In this document: piece by piece, positions 35,895 through 45,648 of the stretch
How positions within the stretch are numbered: the stretch's first letter is position 1
How the letters are laid out: every line of letters starts with the position of its first letter
Assembly: GCF_003352915.1 (NCBI RefSeq)
Contig: NZ_CP022314.1
Coordinates: 4,286,353-4,350,352 of the forward strand
Reading direction: 5' to 3'
Source: Arthrobacter sp. PM3
GTDB taxonomy: Bacteria; Actinomycetota; Actinomycetes; Actinomycetales; Micrococcaceae
Length of the DNA stretch: 64,000 nucleotides
Translations under genes and position numbers: made by a program
The notes under the pieces: model-generated
What the model was told of the DNA's origin: nothing
The model's database searches: none
Seen by the model: only the letters and a program-made list of their open reading frames with translations

Positions 35895-35935
35895 AAGGCG
35901 TCGGGACCGGAAAATCTGTGGTCCCGACGCCTTTC
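35895..35935 (-). terminator. Hairpin between binding-protein gene and permeases of operon 2
   Basis: Perfect 15-base-pair stem AAAGGCGTCGGGACC (35895-35909) with its complement (35921-35935), loop of 11 bases, ending in T residues on both strands. It lies 26 bases after the lipoprotein stop and before the permeases, the same place as in operon 1. Confidence 0.85.
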
Positions 35936-35960
35936 CAGCAGTGTTACTCGAGGTCGCGGG

Positions 35961-37742
35961 CTACTTCTGTGCCCATTCCCAGAAGTTCCACCAAACACCG
36001 GTCTGGTTCGGCATGTACTTCACGCCGGTGATGCGGTCGCTGTAGGCGTCCACGCCAACGGACTGGAACAGGGGCAGGCCGTAGGCCGAGTCCCAGATCT
36101 TCTTGTCGATCTGCGTCACGAGGTCGTCCTGCTTGCTCTTGTCGGTGGTGACGATCAGTTCATCCATCAGCTTGTCGGCTTCCGGGTCGGTGAACTGGTT
36201 GAAGTTCGAGTCGTTGCCCGACTTGAAGATCTGCGGGACACCGGACACGCCGACACCGGAGTTGCTCCAGCCGAAGATGGTGGCGTCGTAGCTGCCGTTA
36301 CCGAGGGCCTTGCCCCAGTCGGACTTGCCGAGGCCGCCGTCGACGATCTTGAAGCCGGCCTTGGTGGCGGATTCGCTGATCAGGGTGTAGGCGTCGACAC
36401 GGTTGGGGTTGTCCTTGTTGTACATGATGCGTACTTCAGGGGTGGCACCGTTGAGGAGCTTCTTGGCGCCTTCGATGTCGACGTTCTGGTAGGCGGAGGA
36501 GCCGTTGTTCTTCACGGAGTCGGCGTACGGGGCCTGGTCCGGGACGAAGAGCTGGGAGTCAAGCGGCGCGGCCTTCGGGTCAAGCTTCTTGACGATCTTG
36601 TCAACAATGTCCGTACGCGGAACGACCTTCATGAACGCCTCGCGGACGTTCTTGTCGGCAAACGGGCCCGAGTAGTTCAGGTCGATGTGGTCGTACGCGA
36701 GCTGGTTTCCGACGTCGACCGTCACGCCCTGACTCTCAAGCGCCTTCAGCTGCTCTACCGTGTCGGCGGAAGCCTGCGGGGCGATGATGTCGGCTTCGCC
36801 GTTCTTCAGTGCCTGCACCTGGGCGGGTGCCTCACCGATGTAGCGGACGGTGATTTCGTCCAGGTTGGCGGTGGGGCCCCAGTTGTAGTCCTTGTTCTTG
36901 ACCATGGTCAGGGACTGGTCCTGGTTGACGCTCTTGACGATAAACGGGCCGTTGGAGAGGTACAGGCTCGGGTCCGCCGGCAGGGTCTTGGTGTCAAAGC
37001 CGGTGTTCCACATGTCCGCCATGGCCTTCAGCTGCGCGTTCGCCGGCTTGGGGGCCTTGGAGTCGCCGCGCGGCATGCCCTTGAGCAGGTCGACGAACGC
37101 CTTGGTGTCCGCCAGGCCGGCCTTCTTGGCCAGTACGTGCGCCGGGATGTCGATGCCGGGGCCGCCGAGGGCGATTTCCCAGTCGGCGAAGGGCTTGGAG
37201 TACTTCAGCGTCATGGAGCGGCCGTCGTCACTGAGTTCCGGGAAGTCGGTGAGGGCGATGCCGGTCGGGTCTCCCGCGTAGGAGAAGTACGACGTGCCGG
37301 TCTTGGCCTCAGCATCGGCGTCGTTGTAGTAGCCCGAGAACGCGGCCCACTGCAACAGCAGGTCGGCGGAGGTGACAGGCGTCCCGTCCGACCACTTCAC
37401 GCCGTCATTGATGGTGTACTTGACTGTCAGCGGATCGTCCGAGACCTTTTCCATCTTGCCGAACTTCTCGTTGCGGACAACGTTGAGCTTGTTGTCGATG
37501 TAGAAGAAGCCCGAGTGCGTGGCGTAACTGATCTTCGAGTTGATGTCAGTGTTGCCGTCAGCCGTGTTCGGGTTGAACGTGTTGAACGCGTTGACCTCGA
37601 CTACGGTTGCCGATCCGCCTTGCTTGCTTGCTGCGGCCGCGGTGGTCGGGGTTGTCCCGCCACTGTTGCCCGCGCAGGCGCTGAGGGCGATGGCAGCCGC
37701 TGCTGCCACGCCCACTGCTTTGGAAATACGACCCAAGCGCAT
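35961..37742 (-). CDS. Oligopeptide ABC transporter 2, substrate-binding lipoprotein
   Basis: 593-residue family 5 solute-binding protein. The start ATG at 37742 follows AAGGAGGCGG; the frame opens earlier but without signal-peptide sense. The signal peptide ends at lipobox IALSAC (Cys 24). Domain blocks include KWSDGTPVTSADLLLQWAAF near residue 117 and NVREAFMKVVPRTDIVDKI near residue 365. It is more distant from the first lipoprotein than a recent duplication would be, so the two transporters probably bind different ligands. It is the first gene of operon 2. Confidence 0.92.
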   Translation of the reverse strand: MRLGRISKAVGVAAAAAIALSACAGNSGGTTPTTAAAASKQGGSATVVEVNAFNTFNPNTADGNTDINSKISYATHSGFFYIDNKLNVVRNEKFGKMEKVSDDPLTVKYTINDGVKWSDGTPVTSADLLLQWAAFSGYYNDADAEAKTGTSYFSYAGDPTGIALTDFPELSDDGRSMTLKYSKPFADWEIALGGPGIDIPAHVLAKKAGLADTKAFVDLLKGMPRGDSKAPKPANAQLKAMADMWNTGFDTKTLPADPSLYLSNGPFIVKSVNQDQSLTMVKNKDYNWGPTANLDEITVRYIGEAPAQVQALKNGEADIIAPQASADTVEQLKALESQGVTVDVGNQLAYDHIDLNYSGPFADKNVREAFMKVVPRTDIVDKIVKKLDPKAAPLDSQLFVPDQAPYADSVKNNGSSAYQNVDIEGAKKLLNGATPEVRIMYNKDNPNRVDAYTLISESATKAGFKIVDGGLGKSDWGKALGNGSYDATIFGWSNSGVGVSGVPQIFKSGNDSNFNQFTDPEADKLMDELIVTTDKSKQDDLVTQIDKKIWDSAYGLPLFQSVGVDAYSDRITGVKYMPNQTGVWWNFWEWAQK

Positions 37743-38049
37743 TCCGCCTCCTTGTTTCTGTGGTGTGGGTGAGACCGGCGCCGAGAGCACCGGACAGACG
37801 CCCACACTCCCCCAGCGGCAGTGTGGGACGTCTCACATGGCATGAAGCGTAAACCCCAAATGCTGCTGCGAGCCACCAAAGTTGACTCACCGTAAAGTTC
37901 GTTACAGAGCTGCAACATTGGCCGGGTTCCGCCGGTCACAACATCGCAGAGAAACATTGACGGCGGGGAAACAAGAGGCTAAAAGCCCCACTCCCATGAA
38001 AAGCCCCGATCCGCGAACCATTGCGCCCCTACGTGCCTAAACTATTGAC
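37743..38049. other. Divergent regulatory region between oligopeptide operon 2 and the DUF3090 gene
   Basis: 307 bases without a gene. It contains CCCACACT (37801-37808) and AGTGTGGG (37820-37827), an 8-base-pair dyad with an 11-base gap about 60 bases before the lipoprotein start, the same distance as the palindrome in operon 1 though different in sequence. The -10 of the DUF3090 gene lies at the far end. Confidence 0.5.
38038..38043 (+). promoter_or_regulatory. -10 element TAAACT of the DUF3090 gene (leaderless)
   Basis: TAAACT, 6 bases, then ATG at 38050; no ribosome binding site. Confidence 0.55.
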
Positions 38050-38601
38050 ATGTCTGCCCGTGTTCACGAGTTTTCCTGGCCCGATCGGGTCGTCGTTGGC
38101 ACCATCGGCGTTCCGGGGGCGCGAACGTTCTACCTGCAGGTGCGCGCAGGGATGCAGATCGTGAGTATTGCCCTGGAGAAGCAGCAGTCGGCTCAGCTTG
38201 CCGAGAAGATCGACGAGGTCCTCGACCAGCTCAGCACCGTCGAGGGCAATCCCTTCAGCGTGCCCACGATCACGCCGATTGAACTTGTCGACAACGACCA
38301 GCTGGAGGCCGTCCAGGAGCAGTTTCGTGCTGGCGCCATGACCCTGGGGTGGGACCCGACCACGGCCCAGATCGTCATCGAGGTTTACCCGATTACCGAC
38401 AGCGACGCCGACGACGACGACGACCCGTTCGACGACGACGCTTCCGACCGCGAAATGCTGCTGGTGCGCATGCCGGTGGGAACCGCACGAGCCTTCGCCA
38501 AGCGCACCCGGGAGATCGTGGGCGCGGGGCGTCCGACGTGCCCGCTGTGCGGTTACCCCATGGACCCCGACGGGCACACCTGCAACGTTCCCGGGGCCTG
38601 A
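38050..38601 (+). CDS. DUF3090 family protein
   Basis: 183-residue actinobacterial protein of unknown function. The opening HEFSWPDRVVVGTIGVPGARTFYLQ is the family hallmark. The C-terminal part has an Asp-rich stretch (SDADDDDDPFDDDASD) and a Cys motif C-P-L-C-G-Y-P-M-D-P-D-G-H-x-C that looks like a zinc-binding knuckle. Relatives usually sit in a cluster with a histidine phosphatase and an SCO1664-type kinase-like gene; neither is adjacent here. The mRNA looks leaderless. Confidence 0.88.
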   Translation: MSARVHEFSWPDRVVVGTIGVPGARTFYLQVRAGMQIVSIALEKQQSAQLAEKIDEVLDQLSTVEGNPFSVPTITPIELVDNDQLEAVQEQFRAGAMTLGWDPTTAQIVIEVYPITDSDADDDDDPFDDDASDREMLLVRMPVGTARAFAKRTREIVGAGRPTCPLCGYPMDPDGHTCNVPGA

Positions 38602-38650
38602 TTCCGGCGCCGGGCCACGTGTTCGATCGGCTGGTTGAGTCCGGCTGGTG

Positions 38651-39304
38651 CTAGAAGGCGGTGCTGGGCAGGTCTTTCTCGCCGTCGACGATCGCGGTGA
38701 CAATCCGCGCCGCAACCAGGTCCGGGTCCAGGGCCGCGCCGAATCGCGGCGCTTCGCCGGCGATCGGATGCTCGGATAGGGCGGTGCCGGTGTGGCCCGG
38801 CCGGGCGTCGATGATGCGGATACCCGCGCGCCGGTACTCGCGGCCCGCCGCGACAACAAACGCCGCAAGTGCGGCCTTCGACGCCGAGTAGGCGGCCAGT
38901 CCAGCGACGGGTGCCTCAGCGACGACACCGCTCAGAGTGACCACGAAGGGCTCCCGACTTTCACGGGCCGAGGCCGCGAGGTAGGGCCGGCTCTGGGCGA
39001 TGAGCTGGATCGCGCTAGTGGTGTTCACGGCGAAGAGTTCGTCCACCGTGGCAGGTTCCAGGTCCGTCACGGCGCCGAAGGCGACAACCCCGGACGCAAC
39101 CACCAGCCCGTCAAGTCGTCCGTGCTGCGCCGTTGTACCCTCCAGCACCTCCCGGATGACCGAGGGAGTGCGCAGATCGTGTCCGCCGGACCTTGATGAG
39201 CGGGCGACGATGGCGCCCTTGCCCTCCAACTGGTTTGCGATACGCGACCCGAGCCCGCCGGTCGCGCCGACTACAAGAACAACCGCACCCTCAAGTGTCG
39301 TCAT
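38651..39304 (-). CDS. Short-chain dehydrogenase/reductase
   Basis: 217-residue NAD(P)-dependent oxidoreductase of the SDR family. The cofactor motif is VVGATGGLGSRIA (G-x-x-x-G-x-G, residues 12-24), and the catalytic residues are Ser in TLSGVV near residue 128 and Tyr-x3-Lys in AYSASKAALAAF near residue 143. It is shorter than most SDRs by 25-30 residues because the segment after the cofactor site is reduced. Substrate unknown. It lies on the same strand as, and 63 bases from, the WYL regulator upstream. Confidence 0.88.
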   Translation of the reverse strand: MTTLEGAVVLVVGATGGLGSRIANQLEGKGAIVARSSRSGGHDLRTPSVIREVLEGTTAQHGRLDGLVVASGVVAFGAVTDLEPATVDELFAVNTTSAIQLIAQSRPYLAASARESREPFVVTLSGVVAEAPVAGLAAYSASKAALAAFVVAAGREYRRAGIRIIDARPGHTGTALSEHPIAGEAPRFGAALDPDLVAARIVTAIVDGEKDLPSTAF

Positions 39305-39367
39305 GGATCGATCCTAGGTCAGGTGCGGCGGCCACCAGCAAGGCCTAAGCCACCCCGGAGTCATACA

Positions 39368-40063
39368 TCAATCGTCAACGTGCACTGACCTGGACGTTGC
39401 TGGCGGGACTCCGATCTCCTTAGCGCCGTGGGTGCCGCAGGCTTCCTGTGTCACGGTGGCGTGCTCGATGCGGCTCACGCGAAACCAGCGCATTTCGTTG
39501 CGCAGCCGGCACCAGCCAATCAGGTACCAGCTTCCGTTCGTTGAGGCGAAGATTACCGGCTCCACATCCCGGGTGGTCTTACTGCCCTGCTGTGCGATGT
39601 AGCGGATACGAACTACCCGCTGCTCGGACATCGCTTCCTCCAGCGCCGACCTGACGGCCCGTGTTCCAGGCTCATCCGTATTCACCCAGATGCGGCGTGC
39701 CAGTTCATCGACCTTTACCCGGGTCCGAGGATCGAGCACGTCCACGATCTTCCTGATGGCGACCGAGGCGAGATCAGCGTACGGCGCATCAGGGGCAGCT
39801 GAAACCGCCGCGAGAAGAGCCACCGCTTGAGCCGGCGTCAGGCGCACAGGCGGGAGGTCAGCTTGGGTCGCCAGACCGTATCCGCCGCGAGGTCCCGGAC
39901 GGGACCAGATCGGAGCCCCGCTGTTCTCAAGCGCATCGATGTCTCTCTTGACCGTGCGGACAGAGACACCGAACTCGTTGGCCAGACGGTCGGCCGTGCA
40001 GCCCCGGGACCCGCTGCGGCGCAACATCTCCGACATAGCGTGGAGCCGCTCCACTCTTTTCAT
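39368..40063 (-). CDS. WYL-domain transcriptional regulator (YafY type)
   Basis: 231-residue DNA-binding regulator. An N-terminal DeoR-type helix-turn-helix (TADRLANEFGVSVRTVKRDIDAL, residues about 23-45) is followed by the GGYGLA wing and a WYL domain containing GSWYLIGWCRLRNEMRWFRVSRI near residue 177. WYL domains sense nucleic acid or other ligands. The start is placed at ATG 40063 (MKRVERLHAM); an ATG at 40072 is also in frame. It is divergent from the alpha/beta hydrolase gene across 74 bases and upstream of the SDR gene; it probably controls one or both. Confidence 0.85.
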   Translation of the reverse strand: MKRVERLHAMSEMLRRSGSRGCTADRLANEFGVSVRTVKRDIDALENSGAPIWSRPGPRGGYGLATQADLPPVRLTPAQAVALLAAVSAAPDAPYADLASVAIRKIVDVLDPRTRVKVDELARRIWVNTDEPGTRAVRSALEEAMSEQRVVRIRYIAQQGSKTTRDVEPVIFASTNGSWYLIGWCRLRNEMRWFRVSRIEHATVTQEACGTHGAKEIGVPPATSRSVHVDD

Positions 40064-40084
40064 CTCTCCCACCCATCACGAAAC

Positions 40085-40140
40085 CATGCCACAAATAGTG
40101 CCATACCGTTGTCCAAGAGGCGGGTGAGGATGGTGGCATG
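40085..40140. promoter_or_regulatory. Inverted repeat in the regulator/hydrolase gap
   Basis: CATGCCAC (40085-40092) and GTGGCATG (40133-40140) are exact inverted copies at the two ends of the short divergent gap, the second covering the hydrolase start codon. This is a plausible binding site pair for the WYL regulator. Confidence 0.4.
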
Positions 40141-40863
40141 ACAACCGACACAAGCGATTCGACGATCCTTCTCATCCCCGGCCACTGGCTGGGAGCCTGG
40201 GCATGGGACGCAGTCCTGGAGCACCTGACGTCCTTGGGCCACCGGGCGATCCCCCTGACGCTGCCCGGACTCGACGAAACAGATACCGACCGGATGACCC
40301 GGACGCTGGACGAGCAGGCCGCGGCCATCGAACGGGCCGCCAGGGCCAACTCGGGTCCGGTGGTCGTCGTGGCCCATAGCGGAGCCAATGCACCGGTGAG
40401 TCTTGTGCTAAATCAGCACCCCGGGCTGATCAATCGAGTGATTTGGGTTGACAGCGGGCCGGCAACGCCAGGGATCGCGTTCGCGCCCGATTTTCCACAG
40501 GAGGCGGAGGGGCTCTCGCTGCCGCCCTTCGAGATGCTCGGGGAGCAAGCCAGCCTTGAGGGCCTGAACGCCGATCAACTGCAGCGGTTCCGCGAACGTG
40601 CGGTGTCCGAGCCCGGACCCGTGCTTCGTCAGATCGTGCACGTCACCAATGACGCCCGCTTCGACGTACCCACCACCTTCGTTTGCTGCTCAATGACGAG
40701 CTCCCAGATCACGGAACTGACCAAGGCCGGTCATCCCATGTTCGCCGAGGTTGCCAATCTCAAGAGCGTTCACTACGTCGACCTTCCGACGGGCCACTGG
40801 CCGATGTGGAGTCGCCCATCCGACCTCGCCCGCATAATCGCCGCGGAAGCCTTAAACAACTGA
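40138..40863 (+). CDS. Alpha/beta-hydrolase (esterase-like)
   Basis: 241-residue soluble hydrolase. The oxyanion region is LIPGHWLGAWAWD (residues 12-24), the nucleophile elbow VVAHSGAN places Ser near residue 85 (AHSGA instead of GxSxG), and the catalytic His is in TGHWPMWS near residue 219. It resembles EstC-like small-ester hydrolases. Divergent from the WYL regulator and closed by a perfect terminator 6 bases after the stop. Substrate unknown. Confidence 0.87.
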   Translation: MTTDTSDSTILLIPGHWLGAWAWDAVLEHLTSLGHRAIPLTLPGLDETDTDRMTRTLDEQAAAIERAARANSGPVVVVAHSGANAPVSLVLNQHPGLINRVIWVDSGPATPGIAFAPDFPQEAEGLSLPPFEMLGEQASLEGLNADQLQRFRERAVSEPGPVLRQIVHVTNDARFDVPTTFVCCSMTSSQITELTKAGHPMFAEVANLKSVHYVDLPTGHWPMWSRPSDLARIIAAEALNN

Positions 40864-40869
40864 CAAGAC

Positions 40870-40907
40870 GAGGGGCCGCTAAGAACAGATGTTCTTAGCG
40901 GCCCCTC
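40870..40907 (+). terminator. Intrinsic terminator of the hydrolase gene
   Basis: Perfect 17-base-pair stem (40870-40886 with 40891-40907) and a 4-base loop AGAT. Confidence 0.9.
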
Positions 40908-40943
40908 GCACGTCCCAGGGTTCAGGTTAAAGCGGAACCGTTG

Positions 40944-41468
40944 TCAACCGATCATGCAGGCGAATCCCCGCCCGTCCGAGGCCACCGCGTGGACGAAGCC
41001 TCTGGCTCTATGCAGGGACGCGGTGGCATAGGCCAACTCGGACTCCAACAACTGACCAGACGAGCAGGACCCGCTCAGGCCGGCCTTGATGTCGGCGTCG
41101 TTGATCGATTCAAGGTCCCGGGCGATCAGTGCGACGTCGCGAGGCGGAAGCGCGCGCACCCATGGGCGCCACGTAAAACCATCGTCGGCGTATGTCACCT
41201 CCCCTTCGAACATTCGGTAGGCCGCTCTGGCCGCCGCATCCGAAGAACGCGGAGCAGTGAGCCGCTGGAGGTACGGCCATGCCTTGTCGAGGTAGAGGAG
41301 GTCGCGTTCCGGCAGGGATTGCCGGAAGTCTGTGACGCCCTGAGTGAAGCCGGGTTCGAGGCCACACGCGTCCGCGAGCGGGTCGGAGCCGATCACGGTG
41401 AGGGGGTCAGCAAGTGCTTTCTCGGTCTGATCGCTCTCAAACGCGTATGCGTAGTATCTGATTCCCAT
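40944..41468 (-). CDS. DUF1877-like hypothetical protein
   Basis: 174-residue soluble protein. The opening MGIRYYAYAF, then LYLDKAWPYLQRLT near residue 60 and the region FEGEVTYADDGFTWRPWVRALPPRDVALIARDL near 90 resemble YfbM/DUF1877-type proteins, which begin MGI and carry a LDKAW block; the match is only partial. No catalytic motif is evident. I choose ATG at 41468; an upstream in-frame ATG at 41492 adds eight unlike residues. A CAAGAT hexamer 6 bases before the ATG could be a weak leaderless-type -10. GGACATG array 3 lies upstream of it. Confidence 0.7.
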   Translation of the reverse strand: MGIRYYAYAFESDQTEKALADPLTVIGSDPLADACGLEPGFTQGVTDFRQSLPERDLLYLDKAWPYLQRLTAPRSSDAAARAAYRMFEGEVTYADDGFTWRPWVRALPPRDVALIARDLESINDADIKAGLSGSCSSGQLLESELAYATASLHRARGFVHAVASDGRGFACMIG

Positions 41469-41663
41469 ACAACGATCTTGATGGGACTGCATGCTGCCCG
41501 GGCCAGAATCCTGCCATATGTGGACAACTTGAGGCCACGGACCAACGGTCGCCAGACATTGAGCCGTAAGGCATTAGAGAGGAGATCTCACGGGATGCAT
41601 CACCGGATCGCGCCGTCCGGCCTACGTGGTTCCTTCGCAGCCGCAGTTTGGGGCCACTTCCTG

Positions 41664-41912
41664 CGGACATGCCACTCACCCGCCCGATCCACTGGACATG
41701 CTCATTCTTACCGCCCCTCATCTGAGGATATGTCCAGTCGTAAACCGTCCAGGAGGACATGCCCGCTCTTACCCTCTTTCCGAGTGGGACATGCTCATTT
41801 GTCGACGTTGCCGGCGGACATCTGGACATTCTGTCTCGGCCTGCCCACCAAGAAAGGACATGCCCAATCGTGGCGAGGCGGCGCCAGCCCCCAGGCCCGG
41901 ACGTGTCCAGTC
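41664..41912. repeat. GGACATG-box array 3 (29/32 spacing)
   Basis: Nine boxes with the core C (or its replacement) at 41668, 41697, 41729 (GGATATGTCC), 41758, 41790, 41819 (GGACATCTGG), 41827 (GGACATTCTG), 41859 and 41902 (GGACGTGTCC). Intervals 29, 32, 29, 32, 29, 8, 32, 43. The first six intervals repeat the alternation of array 1 exactly, although the DNA between boxes is unlike array 1. Typical boxes are GGACATGCTCATT and GGACATGCCCAATCG. Confidence 0.88.
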
Positions 41913-41982
41913 CGGGCACGGCTGAGGGCATCTCCCTTCGACAAGGGCGCCACGCTTCCCGCCCGGCAGGGTCAGACCAAGA

Positions 41983-42014
41983 CGCCGCCCGGTACTCGAA
42001 AGTACCGGGCGGCG
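41983..42014 (-). terminator. Hairpin downstream of ychF
   Basis: Perfect 14-base-pair stem CGCCGCCCGGTACT (41983-41996) with 42001-42014, loop CGAA, 24 bases after the ychF stop. The T-run is weak (GTCTTGG). Confidence 0.75.
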
Positions 42015-42038
42015 CTCTGACAGAATGAGCGTCAGGCC

Positions 42039-43124
42039 CTAAACGTTGAAGCGGAACTCCACCACGTCGCCGTCGGCCATGACGTAATCCTTGCCTTCGA
42101 TCCGGACCTTGCCGCGGGCCTTTGCCTCGGCCATGGAGCCGGCCTCGATGAGGTCATCGAAGGAGACGACTTCGGCCTTGATGAAGCCGCGCTGGAAATC
42201 GGAGTGGATCACGCCGGCCGCCTGCGGGGCGGTGTCGCCCTGCCGGATAGTCCAGGCACGGGTTTCCTTCGGGCCGGCAGTGAGGTAGGTCTGGAGCCCG
42301 AGGGTGTGGAAACCGACGCGAGCCAGCTGGTCCAGGCCGGATTCGTCCTGGCCGTTCATCTCCAGCATCTCGCGGGCCTCCGCCTCGTCGAGCTCCACGA
42401 GGTCAGACTCCAGCTTGGCGTCCAGGAAGACAGCGTCTGCCGGGGCCACGAGGGCACGCAGTTCCGCCTGCTTCTCCGGGCTGCCCAGGATGCCTTCGTC
42501 GGAGTTGAACACGTAGATGAAGGGCTTGGCGGTCAGCAGGCCGAGTTCCTTGAGGTGCTCCATCTCGAGTTTGTCGCTCTTGATCGAGGAGAAGATGGTG
42601 TCGCCGCGCTCCAGCACCGCCTGGGCGGCCTTGACGGCGGCCAGTTCGGCGGCCTCGCGCTTCTTGATCTTGACTTCTTTTTCGATCCTGGGGATCGCCT
42701 TTTCGATCGTCTGCAGATCGGCCAGGATCAGCTCGGTGTTGATGGTCTCCATGTCGGAGCGGGGATCGACCTTGCCGTCGACGTGGATGACATCCGGGTC
42801 GTCGAACACGCGCACGACCTGGGCGATCGCCTCGGCCTCGCGGATGTTGGCGAGGAACTGGTTGCCCAGGCCTTCACCCTCGGACGCGCCCTTGACGATG
42901 CCGGCGATGTCCACGAACGACACGGCGGCCGGCAGGAGGCGCTGGGAGCCGAAGATGCCGGCCAGCTTTTCAAGCCGGGCATCCGGCAGGTTCACGACGC
43001 CGACGTTGGGCTCGATCGTGGCGAACGGGTAGTTCGCCGCGAGGACCTGGTTGCGGGTCAGTGCGTTGAAAAGGGTTGATTTGCCGACGTTGGGCAGTCC
43101 GACGATGCCAATAGTAAGAGCCAC
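42039..43124 (-). CDS. ychF: Ribosome-binding ATPase/GTPase YchF
   Basis: 361-residue Obg-like P-loop NTPase that binds ribosomes and prefers ATP in characterised homologues. G1 [15 protein letters not shown] at residues 8-22, switch II region with [16 protein letters not shown] near 66, G4 replaced by the family's NxxE-type FNSDEG near 203, and a C-terminal TGS-like domain ending [14 protein letters not shown] place the start at GTG 43124 (VALTIGIVG), the usual N-terminus and length, rather than the ATG at 43130 or 43145. TAGAAT lies 8 bases upstream, so it may be another leaderless gene. Confidence 0.95.
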   Translation of the reverse strand: MALTIGIVGLPNVGKSTLFNALTRNQVLAANYPFATIEPNVGVVNLPDARLEKLAGIFGSQRLLPAAVSFVDIAGIVKGASEGEGLGNQFLANIREAEAIAQVVRVFDDPDVIHVDGKVDPRSDMETINTELILADLQTIEKAIPRIEKEVKIKKREAAELAAVKAAQAVLERGDTIFSSIKSDKLEMEHLKELGLLTAKPFIYVFNSDEGILGSPEKQAELRALVAPADAVFLDAKLESDLVELDEAEAREMLEMNGQDESGLDQLARVGFHTLGLQTYLTAGPKETRAWTIRQGDTAPQAAGVIHSDFQRGFIKAEVVSFDDLIEAGSMAEAKARGKVRIEGKDYVMADGDVVEFRFNV

Positions 43125-43252
43125 GAGCATATATTCTACCCGCACCGGCGGCGGACCGCCGCGCGGCCGGAGCGGGCCCGTCCCGGGGCGGGATCGGGGT
43201 TGCTCCGGGTGGCGCGGCGGAAACTGTCACAGGGGCATGCCACAGTGAAGCC

Positions 43253-44485
43253 ATGGATGCTTTTGCACTGATTCTCGCCCTGTTCATGCTGCTCGCCGGT
43301 GCCGTTGCCGGCGCCGCCGTCGTCTATGTCCTGCTCCGCCGGCGCTACCTTGCCGTGGAGCAGGATTTCGACGGCGTATCGGCCCGCCTTTCCGACGTCA
43401 GCGCCCAATTCGCCGCGGCCGACGCCGAACGGCGCCTGCTCGCGGCCCAGAACAAGGAACTGGGCGAATCCCGGAGCCAGGACGGCAGTGTCCTGCGGGC
43501 TCTGGCGCCGGTGGCGGAGAAGCTCACGGCCGTGCAGCAGCAGGTGTCCCTGCTGGAACGGGACCGGCTGGAGCAGTACGGACAGCTCGCCCAGCAGCTG
43601 CAGGAGGCCCGGCTGTCCGATGAGCAGCTGCTGCGCTCGACGCATGCGCTGGAGTCGGCTTTGCGTTCCAACAGCGCCCGCGGCCAGTGGGGTGAAGTCC
43701 AGCTGCGCCGGGTGGTTGAGGCGGCCGGCATGCTGCGGCACGTGGATTTCCACGAGCAGGTCCACAGCGGCCAGGCCCCCGGCGGCACGGACGGCAGCCT
43801 CCGGCCGGACCTTGTGGTGCAGCTGCCCGGCGGCAAGCAGCTCGTCGTCGACGCGAAGGTGCCCCTGGCGTCGTATCTGGCCGCCCAGGACCTCGGCGCC
43901 TCGCAGCCGGGCCGGGAGGCCCCGCAGCCCGGCGGCCAGCAGGCCCACCTCGCCGCCCATGCCAAGGCCCTGAAAGCCCATGTGGACGCGCTGGGCAACA
44001 AGAAGTACTGGGACATTCCCGGCAACTCGCCGGAGCTGGTGGTTTGCTTCCTTCCGGCGGAGTCCATCCTGGCCGCGGCACTCGCGGCGGACCCGGCGCT
44101 GCTGGACCACGCGCTGTCCAAGAACGTCGTCCTGGCCTCGCCCGGGACCCTGCTGGCGGTACTGAAGTCCGTGGCGTTCACGTGGCGGCAGGACGTGCTG
44201 ACGGACAGCGCCCGGGAACTCTTCGAACTCGCCCGGCAGCTCTACGACCGCATGGGCACCCTTGGGGAGAACGTCGCGAAGCTCGGGTCCTCGCTGAAGA
44301 CCTCTGTGGAACGGTACAACTCGATGGTCGGGACCCTCGAGGCGCGGGTGCTGCCGACGGCCCGGAAACTGAATGCCCTCGAGACCGCCGGTCTGGCCAC
44401 TCCGCCGGCCGTCGAGGTCACTCCACGCGCGGTCGCTGCCCCGGAACTGCAGCCGCGCGATACGTCGGAAGAGTCCGCGGCTTAG
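43253..44485 (+). CDS. rmuC: DNA recombination protein RmuC family
   Basis: 410-residue protein with an N-terminal membrane helix (residues 2-24), a coiled coil to about residue 140, and the RmuC nuclease-like domain: RGQWGEVQLRRVVEAAGM near residue 144, the acidic-Lys motif VDAKVPLASYLAA near 200, and KKYWDIPGNSPELVVCFLP near 250. RmuC limits inversions at short repeats in E. coli; the domain has the PD-(D/E)XK endonuclease fold. Divergent from ychF across 128 bases. CACAGT lies exactly 6 bases before the ATG. Confidence 0.9.
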   Translation: MDAFALILALFMLLAGAVAGAAVVYVLLRRRYLAVEQDFDGVSARLSDVSAQFAAADAERRLLAAQNKELGESRSQDGSVLRALAPVAEKLTAVQQQVSLLERDRLEQYGQLAQQLQEARLSDEQLLRSTHALESALRSNSARGQWGEVQLRRVVEAAGMLRHVDFHEQVHSGQAPGGTDGSLRPDLVVQLPGGKQLVVDAKVPLASYLAAQDLGASQPGREAPQPGGQQAHLAAHAKALKAHVDALGNKKYWDIPGNSPELVVCFLPAESILAAALAADPALLDHALSKNVVLASPGTLLAVLKSVAFTWRQDVLTDSARELFELARQLYDRMGTLGENVAKLGSSLKTSVERYNSMVGTLEARVLPTARKLNALETAGLATPPAVEVTPRAVAAPELQPRDTSEESAA

Positions 44486-44492
44486 ACCTCCG

Positions 44493-44527
44493 GTTCAGGT
44501 CTCCGGCCCATGCCCGGAGACCTGAAC
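44493..44527. terminator. Hairpin between rmuC and ispH
   Basis: 14-base-pair stem GTTCAGGTCTCCGG (44493-44506) with 44514-44527 between convergent genes. The sequence around it repeats GGAGACC-type words, so alternative pairings exist. No clear T-run. Confidence 0.6.
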
Positions 44528-44547
44528 TGGAGACCCGAACTGGAGAC

Positions 44548-45636
<1,089 letters not shown>

Positions 45637-45642
45637 GCACCC

Positions 45643-45648
45643 ATGCTA
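45643..45648 (-). promoter_or_regulatory. -10 element TAGCAT of ispH (leaderless)
   Basis: TAGCAT, 6 bases, then ATG of ispH. It overlaps the end of the upstream membrane-protein gene at 45646, so ispH has its own promoter despite the 9-base gap. Confidence 0.55.

Larger units (their letters stand above)
41469..42038. other. Gene-free region with GGACATG array 3
   Basis: 570 bases between the DUF1877-like gene start and the ychF end. The first 190 bases hold nothing recognisable beyond a presumed promoter; 41664-41912 is the repeat array; the last part contains a terminator. Frames that run through it are Pro/Arg-rich and have no homology that I recognise. Confidence 0.7.

Noticed and set aside
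34231..37772. Two plus-strand open frames of about 600 and 650 codons antisense to operon 2
   Set aside because: Same reason: antisense shadows of the permease and lipoprotein genes, with no recognisable domain.
40941..42020. Plus-strand open frame across the DUF1877-like gene and array 3
   Set aside because: The minus-strand gene has family motifs; the plus frame has low-complexity sequence and runs through the non-coding array.
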